Positions 1-4,570 of a stretch of DNA of 7,752 nucleotides are shown here, piece by piece (within the stretch, counting starts at the first letter, position 1; the number at the start of each line of letters is the position of its first letter). Source of the stretch: Bacillota bacterium (GTDB taxonomy: Bacteria; Vulcanimicrobiota; JAMDEM01); the NCBI GenBank assembly GCA_023486985.1, contig JAMDEM010000057.1, forward strand, positions 1 to 7,752, given 5' to 3'. The position numbers and the translations under genes were made by a program. The notes under the pieces were generated by a model. That model was not told where the DNA came from and made no database searches. It saw nothing but the letters and a program-made list of their open reading frames with translations.

Positions 1-124
1 TTATAACTTTTCTTCCTAATCCGTCATTTATTGCCAGCGGAAAAATATTTTCTTTTGTTTCTGCAGGTAATGCGGCAAGGCAGAGAACAGCAATTAACAG
101 AAAAATCTTTAGAATTGTTTTCAT
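1..124 (-). CDS. btuF: BtuF-like B12 ABC transporter substrate-binding protein, N-terminal fragment
   Basis: Only the first 41 codons lie in the window and the gene continues past the left edge. Residues 1-21 form a Sec signal peptide: MKT, then a long hydrophobic stretch ending LAALPA, with likely cleavage after Ala-21. Cys-16 is not in a lipobox because Leu precedes it, so the product should be a soluble periplasmic protein. The mature start, FPLAINDGLGRKV, matches the typical opening of the PF01497 binding proteins for cobalamin or iron-siderophores, which usually begin with a phrase like 'DDLGREV'. The cobalamin riboswitch directly upstream makes vitamin B12 or another corrinoid the likely ligand, with delivery to a BtuCD-type permease. 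The ATG lies 11 bases beyond the T-tract of the riboswitch terminator, behind a modest GGGAAG ribosome site. Family membership rests on the riboswitch and a short N-terminus, so a siderophore-binding paralogue is possible. Confidence 0.72.
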   Translation of the reverse strand, partial: MKTILKIFLLIAVLCLAALPAETKENIFPLAINDGLGRKVI

Positions 125-138
125 TTTCTTCCCTTTCT

Positions 139-172
139 AAAACAAAAATCCCCAGCCTTCTTTGCTGAGGAT
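139..172 (-). terminator. Intrinsic terminator of the cobalamin riboswitch
   Basis: Read on the minus strand, the 9-bp stem ATCCTCAGC/GCTGGGGAT (172-164 with 156-148, one T-G pair) closes a 7-base loop. It is followed by TTTTTGTTTT just before the btuF-like start codon. It is the off state of the leader: when formed, it stops transcription before the coding region. Its 5' arm is also the 3' arm of the antiterminator at 164-184, so only one of the two can form. Confidence 0.85.
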
Positions 173-184
173 ATGAGCCTCAGC
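164..184 (-). promoter_or_regulatory. Antiterminator hairpin in B12 leader
   Basis: On the minus strand GCTGAGG (184-178) pairs perfectly over 7 bp with CCTCAGC (170-164) around a 7-base loop. The downstream arm is part of the terminator stem, so this hairpin and the terminator exclude each other. It is the expected on state in the absence of cobalamin. How ligand binding frees the terminator is not obvious, because the antiterminator starts about 25 bases after the aptamer P1 stem. Confidence 0.7.
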
Positions 185-209
185 CCTTTCTCCGAAGACT
201 GACCGGCTT

Positions 210-414
210 TTGAAAATTCAGGCAGGTTTCCTGGCTTGCAGATCAGTGACCCTCCGCGCCTCCCCCCCTTCTTGTAGTGCCCGTTCCCATGAACGGGCAT
301 ATTTGCTTTAAGGAATGGCAGAATGCGGATTTGCTCCCTGCTTACAGTGGCGGGAACCGCGCCGGATTTTAACCGGCTTCCCTTTTATCCCTTATCGGGC
401 ACCCGATTTTTCAA
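210..414 (-). promoter_or_regulatory. Cobalamin riboswitch aptamer (Rfam RF00174 type)
   Basis: The minus strand shows the hallmarks in order. The closing stem P1 pairs TTGAAAA (414-408) with TTTTCAA (216-210). The GGGAA motif at 382-378 is followed by the GCCGG/CCGGC hairpin at 377-361. The near-invariant core CCCGCCACTGT lies at 354-344. A peripheral 9-bp hairpin, TGCCCGTTC/GAACGGGCA, lies at 299-278. The B12 box GCCAGGAAACCTGCC lies at 235-221. Adenosyl- or another cobalamin should bind the core and repress the downstream transporter gene through the terminator at 139-172. Ends were set by the P1 pairing and could be off by about 10 bases. Confidence 0.93.
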
Positions 415-437
415 GATTTTTTGTATTCTTTACCGCT

Positions 438-465
438 ATTATCAAGCGGGATATCTATTTTTAAT
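438..465 (-). promoter_or_regulatory. Possible promoter of the riboswitch-btuF transcript
   Basis: A GATAAT hexamer (minus strand, 443-438) lies where a -10 box would start transcription near 431, about 17 bases before the riboswitch P1 stem. The -35 region is poor (ATTAAA at 465-460, 16-base spacer, 3 of 6 matches). The placement makes sense but the match is weak, and the leader may also be reached by read-through from the gene at 506-1825. Confidence 0.25.
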
Positions 466-474
466 TATTACCTG

Positions 475-491
475 CAGGCTCCACGAGCCTG
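475..491 (-). other. Hairpin just after the stop of the 439-residue gene
   Basis: A perfect 7-bp stem, CAGGCTC/GAGCCTG, with a 3-base loop lies 14 bases downstream of the stop codon of the gene at 506-1825. On the minus strand no T-run follows it, so it is not a convincing intrinsic terminator for that gene. On the plus strand TTTTAC follows, but no plus-strand gene needs it. It may protect the 3' end of the mRNA or terminate inefficiently. Confidence 0.4.
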
Positions 492-505
492 TTTTACTGC
501 ACCCC

Positions 506-1825
506 TCAACCCTTTCCGCTGCTTCCATTGTCTTTCTTTATATTTCCATCCTCTTTGCTCCCGGGTGACAACCCGCCTTCTGAAGTATACATGGGACAAT
601 TTTCTCCGGCATTTACTTCCTTATGGTTGTTCCCTGAACAATATACAGTGAATGCGTCCGGGTTCACGGAGGATTTATAGGAAATGCTGTAAGTATCTTT
701 TCCTGCTGCAGGGCAGGCGGGGATTTTTTGTATATAGTTAGGAACCAGTTGTTTCAAAGAAGCGGGATAATGACCTTCATTATCTGTAGAATACATCTCA
801 AGTGCTGTAGCAATATTCTTTAGGTTCGACTCGCAATGACGGAAAGCAGATTCAGGTCCCAGCTTCTTTGAAAGCAACCCTCCTGCTGAAGTGTAGATAG
901 GATAATTTTCACCGGCATCCACTTCCTGATGGTTGTTGCCCGAGCAGTAAAAAGTGAAGGCATCGGGATTTTGTGAAGAGGTGTAGGAAATGCTGTAAGT
1001 ATCTTTTCCGGCTGCAGGACAGGTGGGAATGCTTCTTAAGTAATCTGGAGTGAGCTGGCTTAATGAAATTGGGTAATGTCCATTATTATCCGTGGCATAC
1101 ATTTCCAAAGCTGTTCCCATATTCCACAGGTTTGATTCGCAGGCTACCAATCTGCTTTCCGCCTGTGCCCGTAAAAAACTTGATACCAACAGGGATGCCA
1201 GAGGTGCCGAATTACGATCTCCCAAAATAGTAAAAATCTGCCCGAAGCTTATTGTACCTACCCATTTTTTTATATCTTCTTCCTTTAAGATTTTATCCAT
1301 ATCCTGCAGCTTTTCTGCTGTCAATGGAAAGGCTCTCAAATCTATCCCGGAATTACAAGGGTCTATTTTCCACTTTCCTTCATCTTTAAAAAGATAAAAC
1401 ACTTCACTTATACTGTTTACGCCCGCCGGTATTATTTTTCCTAATTCTTTGGTTTTTCCCTTAAATTCCTTGTAATCAGTTTCAACAACATATACTTTTG
1501 CAAAACCGCCGTCAACTTTTACGCCGGTAATTTTAAAGCCACTTATCCGCCAGACAAAATAATCTTCATTGGAAAGCCATTCCTTAAGTTTATCAAGAAT
1601 TTTCTCGTCCACATTGAATCCAAGAACTTTAAAAACTTTGTCAAAATCCTTATCCCGTAAGGCATTCATGTACCCTGTAATTAATTTTCTTGGACCTTCA
1701 CTGCCGTCAGCTTTTACTTTGGTCTTGGCACAAATAACGCCGGCTGTAAATAGAAAAATAGCGGTAAACAGAACTACAAGAAAAACTACAGCCCGGGGGT
1801 TCCCGAATTTTTGCTTCACTTTCAT
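506..1825 (-). CDS. Membrane-anchored NTF2-like protein with two tandem pilin/GspG-like head domains
   Basis: A 439-residue protein of unknown function. A hydrophobic segment at residues 12-33 is a signal anchor or signal peptide with no lipobox, so the rest should face outward. Residues 43-157 (EGPRKLITGYMNAL to KWKIDPC) resemble an NTF2/DUF4878-like fold and closely match the neighbouring protein at 1876-2856. After a degenerate helix (about 203-228), two head domains follow at 229-317 and 331-419. Each is 89 residues, begins CESN, carries TALEMY, CPAAGKDTYS and YCSGNNH, and has three shared cysteines. The tail, 420-439, is Gly/Lys/Asp rich. The fold of the heads recalls type II secretion pseudopilin GspG, but there is no prepilin leader. 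AAGGAGG lies 7 bases before the ATG. It is the last gene of the minus-strand group, 50 bases after its paralogue. The existence of the gene is secure, its role is not. Confidence 0.9.
   Translation of the reverse strand: MKVKQKFGNPRAVVFLVVLFTAIFLFTAGVICAKTKVKADGSEGPRKLITGYMNALRDKDFDKVFKVLGFNVDEKILDKLKEWLSNEDYFVWRISGFKITGVKVDGGFAKVYVVETDYKEFKGKTKELGKIIPAGVNSISEVFYLFKDEGKWKIDPCNSGIDLRAFPLTAEKLQDMDKILKEEDIKKWVGTISFGQIFTILGDRNSAPLASLLVSSFLRAQAESRLVACESNLWNMGTALEMYATDNNGHYPISLSQLTPDYLRSIPTCPAAGKDTYSISYTSSQNPDAFTFYCSGNNHQEVDAGENYPIYTSAGGLLSKKLGPESAFRHCESNLKNIATALEMYSTDNEGHYPASLKQLVPNYIQKIPACPAAGKDTYSISYKSSVNPDAFTVYCSGNNHKEVNAGENCPMYTSEGGLSPGSKEDGNIKKDNGSSGKG
569..835 (-). repeat. Pilin-like head domain copy B (second copy in 439-residue protein)
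   Basis: This 267-base segment encodes residues 331-419 of the 439-residue protein. It aligns without gaps to the copies at 875-1141, 1894-2160 and 2898-3164. By eye about 53 of 89 residues are identical in all four. This copy alone has Cys instead of Tyr in GENYP (Cys-409). Confidence 0.9.
875..1141 (-). repeat. Pilin-like head domain copy A (first copy in 439-residue protein)
   Basis: This 267-base segment encodes residues 229-317 of the 439-residue protein and aligns without gaps to the other three copies. It shares SISY, NPDAF and SGNNH with copy B in the same gene, which fits an internal tandem duplication. It shares the TSSQNPDA block with the lipoprotein copy. Confidence 0.9.
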
Positions 1826-1875
1826 GAAAAAACCTCCTTTAATTTACAGGAGCACTGCCTGCCTTCGAAAATTGA

Positions 1876-2856
1876 TTACTGCTTCCCCGTAATCAATCCC
1901 TGTACGGAATTATACTGGGGATAATTTTCACCGACGCCCTCCCTGGTATGATTACTGCCGGAACAGCAGAAAGTATATGCATCAGGATTCACGGATGATC
2001 TATACGAACTGCTGTAAGTATCTCTGGCTGCCTCCGGGCAGGTGGGAATGCTTTTTAAGTAATTTGGTGTAAGCTGGCTTAGTGAAGTGGGATAACGTCC
2101 AAAATTATCTGTGGCATACATCTCAAGGGCTGTTCCAATATTCTTCATATTTGACTCGCAGGCAACAAACTGTGCCTGTCCTCTTGCCTTTATGAAATTG
2201 GGAATAGCTATTGCAGCTCCGATAGCCACTACCGGTGCAACGCTGGGAGACGCAACCACAGTAAAAAACTGACCAAAGCCTATTGTATTTATCCATGCAC
2301 CCATTTTTTTCTGTGCTTCTTCTTCTTCACTCCCTTTGATGTTTTGAAAATCTTCAGCTTTCAAGGGAAAAGTTTTGAAATTTATCCATGACCTGCAGGG
2401 GTCGATAGCCCACTTGCCGTCATCTTTAACAAGATAAAAAGTCTCTTTTACAATATTCTCGCCGGGCTTTATGAATTTCTCCGCTTCTTTTGCCGGACCT
2501 TTAAACTCTTTGTAATCTGTTTCTTCAACCGAAACTTTGGCAAATCCGCCGTCCACTTTTACATCAGTAATTTTATAACTGTTGATCCTCCAGGCAAGAT
2601 ACTCTTCATTAGCAAGTAATTCCTTAATTTTATCCAGAATGTTTTTATCCAGGTTGAAGTCAAGAATCTCAAAGACTTTGTTAAAATCCTTGTTTTTCAG
2701 GGCATCCATGTAAGCGGCAACAAATTTTTTGGGACCTTCTTCGCTTTGAGCTTTTTTTAGAAAAAGGAATGCCCCGATAAACGCCCAGCTTGCTATAAGA
2801 AGAACGATAAGAACAATTACTGCTGTTGATACTGCCCCTGCCTGTCTCTTTTTCAT
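1876..2856 (-). CDS. Membrane-anchored NTF2-like protein with internal pilin helix and one GspG-like head
   Basis: A 326-residue protein of unknown function. Residues 8-34 form one hydrophobic membrane anchor. Residues 40-154 (EGPKKFVAAYMDAL to WAIDPC) form an NTF2/DUF4878-like domain, nearly a paralogue of the one in the next gene. An acidic linker (177-184) leads to residues 207-250, which read like the body of a type IV pilin helix: APVVAIGAAIAIPNFIKARG and then FVACESN. The G-FTLIE processing site that should precede such a helix is absent. The head domain, 233-321, carries Cys-233, Cys-273, Cys-297 and an extra Cys-298. AGGAGGGG lies 5 bases before the ATG, and the gene starts 17 bases after the lipoprotein gene, so the two are surely co-transcribed. 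I infer an exported, membrane-tethered surface or periplasmic protein that cannot be processed as a pilin. Confidence 0.9.
   Translation of the reverse strand: MKKRQAGAVSTAVIVLIVLLIASWAFIGAFLFLKKAQSEEGPKKFVAAYMDALKNKDFNKVFEILDFNLDKNILDKIKELLANEEYLAWRINSYKITDVKVDGGFAKVSVEETDYKEFKGPAKEAEKFIKPGENIVKETFYLVKDDGKWAIDPCRSWINFKTFPLKAEDFQNIKGSEEEEAQKKMGAWINTIGFGQFFTVVASPSVAPVVAIGAAIAIPNFIKARGQAQFVACESNMKNIGTALEMYATDNFGRYPTSLSQLTPNYLKSIPTCPEAARDTYSSSYRSSVNPDAYTFCCSGSNHTREGVGENYPQYNSVQGLITGKQ
1894..2160 (-). repeat. Pilin-like head domain copy C (326-residue protein)
   Basis: This 267-base segment encodes residues 233-321 of the 326-residue protein and aligns without gaps to the other copies. It is the most divergent of the four: CPEAARDTYS instead of CPAAGKDTYS, FCC instead of FYC, and TREGVGEN instead of KEVNAGEN. 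It is the only copy still preceded by a well preserved pilin helix. Confidence 0.9.
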
Positions 2857-2873
2857 AAAAACCCCTCCTGTTT

Positions 2874-3377
2874 TTACTTCCCTCCCTGTTTTTGTATCAA
2901 TCCCTGGGATGAACTGTACTGGGGATAATTCTCACCGGCATTTACTTCCTTATGATTGTCGCCCGAACAATAAAATGTATAGGCATCAGGATTCTGTGAC
3001 GACGTGTACGAACTGCTGTAAGTATCCTTCCCTGCCGCCGGGCAGGCGGGAATGCTTCTTAGATAAGCTGGAACAATCTGGCTGAGTGAAGCAGGATAAT
3101 GCCCCTGATTATCCGTGGCATACATCTCAAGGGCAGTAGATACATTTTTAAGATTCGACTCGCATGACCTGTATGCAGCTCCAAAATCAAGCCCGGCCTG
3201 GGAAATTCCACCCGGGGTTGCTGATGATGTCTGACCTGCGCCAGCCGCCGGCTGGCTCTGGGAATTTTCACTGGCAGGCTTTTTGCCGCACCCCGAAATT
3301 AAAACCCAGCTTGCCATGAGAACGAAAACCAGAATGGCTGCTGCTATTGTTTTTACTGCATTCTTTGCTTTTGCCAT
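2874..3377 (-). CDS. Lipoprotein displaying a single pilin/GspG-like head domain
   Basis: A 167-residue protein of unknown function. The N-terminus has a basic MAKAKNAVK, a hydrophobic core and the lipobox ISGC, so Cys-30 should be lipidated after signal peptidase II cleavage. Residue +2 is Gly rather than Asp, which in an enterobacterial-type Lol system would favour the outer membrane. Residues 31-71 form a flexible Ser/Ala/Gly/Gln-rich linker. Residues 72-160 are the shared head domain: CESNLKN, TALEMYATDN, CPAAGKDTYS, YCSGDNH and ENYPQY, with Cys-72, Cys-112 and Cys-137. There is no NTF2-like domain and no pilin helix, so here the head sits directly on a lipid anchor. A GGGAG ribosome site lies 10 bases before the ATG. 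The gene starts 32 bases after the ABM-type gene and ends 17 bases before the next family member. Confidence 0.9.
   Translation of the reverse strand: MAKAKNAVKTIAAAILVFVLMASWVLISGCGKKPASENSQSQPAAGAGQTSSATPGGISQAGLDFGAAYRSCESNLKNVSTALEMYATDNQGHYPASLSQIVPAYLRSIPACPAAGKDTYSSSYTSSQNPDAYTFYCSGDNHKEVNAGENYPQYSSSQGLIQKQGGK
2898..3164 (-). repeat. Pilin-like head domain copy D (lipoprotein)
   Basis: This 267-base segment encodes residues 72-160 of the lipoprotein and aligns without gaps to the other copies. It shares SSSY, NPDAY and PQYxSxQGL with copy C, TSSQNPDA with copy A and HKEVNAGEN with copy B. This is a mosaic of variants. Confidence 0.9.
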
Positions 3378-3409
3378 AATAATATTACTCCCTGTTAATT
3401 TATTTCAAA

Positions 3410-3700
3410 TTATTCAAGCTCAACAGCCATACCGTAACGGTGCCCCGGTGCCGATTTTAAAACAGGAGTGCTTCTAATAAGCTCCTTGAATTCCTCATCC
3501 TCGCGGGAAGCCCTGCTGGATTCCTCATCTTCCCATAACTGAATTCCCCGGTATCTGCCGTTTCCTTCGGAATCTTTAAAAAGAAAGTATGAAATAAAAC
3601 CTTTTTTCTTTTTTAAAATCTCCAGAAGTTTTTTTTCTCTTTTCTCAAAAAGAGATTCTTTGCCTTCCTGAACGGTAAAATCAATAAAAACTGAAAACAT
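3410..3700 (-). CDS. Small ABM-type dimeric alpha/beta-barrel protein
   Basis: A 96-residue cytoplasmic protein without signal peptide. The pattern fits the antibiotic-biosynthesis-monooxygenase (ABM, PF03992) superfamily: a first strand, FSVFIDFTV; a GKE-headed helix, EGKESLFEKREKKLLEILKK; a strand at GFISYFLFKD; a further strand, RYRGIQLWEDEE, with the usual W-[ED] pair; then a helix and a final strand, RYGMAVEL. Members form dimeric barrels and range from quinol monooxygenases to haem-degrading enzymes or simple ligand binders, and nothing here picks one of these. Length is normal for the family. GGAGGG sits 5 bases before the ATG. The start codon is only 30 bases past the superoxide dismutase terminator, leaving little room for a promoter, and the lipoprotein gene follows after 32 bases. 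Its link to the pilin-like proteins is positional only. Confidence 0.75.
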   Translation of the reverse strand: MFSVFIDFTVQEGKESLFEKREKKLLEILKKKKGFISYFLFKDSEGNGRYRGIQLWEDEESSRASREDEEFKELIRSTPVLKSAPGHRYGMAVELE

Positions 3701-3730
3701 TTAAGCCCTCCAAGTTGCAAATTTGGACAG

Positions 3731-3766
3731 AAAAAAATGTTATCCTGCAAGAAAGGATAACATTTT
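3731..3766 (-). terminator. Strong intrinsic terminator after the superoxide dismutase gene
   Basis: A perfect 13-bp inverted repeat, AAAATGTTATCCT/AGGATAACATTTT, with a 7-base loop begins 24 bases after the superoxide dismutase stop. On the minus strand the right arm continues into a run of seven T. The A/T ends make it potentially bidirectional, but the plus strand has no gene that needs it. Confidence 0.88.
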
Positions 3767-3790
3767 AATCTTTGAGATATTTAAAAAGTT

Positions 3791-4414
3791 CTATCTCTTT
3801 ACCATCATCGCTTTTCTCATCTCGTCCATATGCCATTGCTTTATCATGTTATTCACGCTATCCCAGTTGATATTCTTCATGAACGCCTCTATATAGCTCT
3901 TTCTTCCAGTGGCATAGTCTATGAAATATGCATGTTCATAGACATCGAGAATTAAAAAGGGCGCAGTCCCCCACATTCCACCCTGATTGTGGACATCGCA
4001 GAGATAATTATGCAGCCGGCTTGACTGAACATCCATGCCAAGCACCACCCAGCCTCTTGAGCAGATCCCCATTGCCTTAAACTCCTCCGCCCATTTTTCA
4101 AAGGAGCCGAAATCCTCCTTTATCCACTCAAGAATGGTACCGGATGGAGTGCCGTTTCCGCCCAGATTTGCAAAATACATCTCATGCAGGATAATGGCGT
4201 TTCCGGCAAAAGTTTCCTCCAGCTTCAGCTCCCTGAGATCGCTGTAAGTGGCGTTAGGTGTTGATTTATCAACAGTTTCCAGCTTCTCCTGTATCTCATT
4301 CCACTTCTTTACATAGCCGGTGTAAAGAACACCGTGATGCTCGCTTAACTGCTTCTCTGAAAGACCGTCAAGCTTCTGGTACTTCAGAGGTTTTACTTCC
4401 TTTCTTGCAACCAT
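3791..4414 (-). CDS. sodA: Superoxide dismutase, Fe/Mn family (Mn-type signature)
   Basis: A 207-residue enzyme that dismutates superoxide to oxygen and hydrogen peroxide, cytoplasmic (no signal peptide). The metal ligands align with the family: His-26 in LSEHHGVLYTGYV, His-77 in AIILHEMYF, and Asp-157 and His-161 in DVYEHAYFIDY. The active-site Gln lies at 144 (VHNQGG), the Mn-SOD position, while the Fe-SOD position before His-77 is Ala-73, so manganese or cambialistic use is likely. Tyr-34 and Trp-122 are kept. The second-shell His-30 is Leu and the Trp of DVWEHAY is Tyr-159, which marks a divergent branch. I chose ATG at 4414 because GGGAGG (4428-4423) lies 8 bases upstream. A GTG at 4423 would overlap that site. 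The gene is monocistronic, with its own terminator, and divergent from the 429-residue gene. Confidence 0.95.
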   Translation of the reverse strand: MVARKEVKPLKYQKLDGLSEKQLSEHHGVLYTGYVKKWNEIQEKLETVDKSTPNATYSDLRELKLEETFAGNAIILHEMYFANLGGNGTPSGTILEWIKEDFGSFEKWAEEFKAMGICSRGWVVLGMDVQSSRLHNYLCDVHNQGGMWGTAPFLILDVYEHAYFIDYATGRKSYIEAFMKNINWDSVNNMIKQWHMDEMRKAMMVKR

Positions 4415-4422
4415 AAAAGACA

Positions 4423-4428
4423 CCTCCC
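4423..4428 (-). promoter_or_regulatory. Ribosome binding site that fixes the sodA start
   Basis: GGGAGG on the minus strand is 8 bases from the ATG at 4414. It overlaps the in-frame GTG at 4423-4421, so that upstream codon cannot be the start. Confidence 0.8.
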
Positions 4429-4447
4429 AAAAAATTTGTTCATTTCC

Positions 4448-4475
4448 TTTATACCCCTCTCATCAAAATTCAAAA
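4448..4475 (-). promoter_or_regulatory. Candidate sodA promoter
   Basis: On the minus strand TATAAA (4453-4448) is a good -10 box. TTTTGA (4475-4470) lies 16 bases upstream and matches the -35 consensus weakly. The predicted start near 4441 gives a leader of about 27 bases ahead of the ATG. No operator is evident by eye. Confidence 0.4.
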
Positions 4476-4509
4476 CATCAAACAATCTCGCGGTAAAATT
4501 TGGCCGGTC

Positions 4510-4543
4510 TTTACTTTTTCAAAATTTGCTGTGATAATATAAT
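4510..4543 (+). promoter_or_regulatory. Sigma-70-like promoter of the 429-residue gene
   Basis: TTTACT (4510-4515) and GATAAT (4533-4538) are separated by 17 bases, and TGT directly before GATAAT gives an extended -10. An overlapping perfect TATAAT (4538-4543) with TTTTCA 16 bases upstream is an alternative. Either starts transcription around 4545-4550, giving a short leader that carries GGGAGGG (4558-4564). Confidence 0.6.
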
Positions 4544-4570
4544 CAAGAAAGATTTCAGGGAGGGTTTTGT

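Noticed and set aside
433..449. Small inverted repeat CCGCT/AGCGG as an operator or terminator
   Set aside because: It has only 5 bp, no T-run and no recognised regulator. It also overlaps the weak promoter candidate, so I leave it unassigned.
323..651. Two overlapping plus-strand open frames of 76-81 codons
   Set aside because: They lie antisense across the cobalamin riboswitch and the 3' end of the 439-residue gene, lack ribosome sites, and have no protein-like pattern.
1092..1892. Plus-strand open frames of about 100 codons at 1092-1397 and 1569-1892
   Set aside because: Both are antisense to well supported minus-strand genes and have no ribosome site. They read as shadows.
569..3164. 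The four head-domain repeats as a mobile element or phage variable-repeat cassette
   Set aside because: There are no terminal inverted repeats, target duplications, transposase, reverse transcriptase or template repeat in the window. The copies lie within ordinary genes.
3059..3271. Minus-strand 70-codon frame inside the lipoprotein gene
   Set aside because: It overlaps the lipoprotein in another frame, and the lipoprotein frame carries the conserved head domain.
4421..4423. GTG as start of sodA, adding three residues
   Set aside because: It overlaps the ribosome site that serves the ATG at 4414. Starting at that ATG also gives numbering that matches the family (His-26, Tyr-34).
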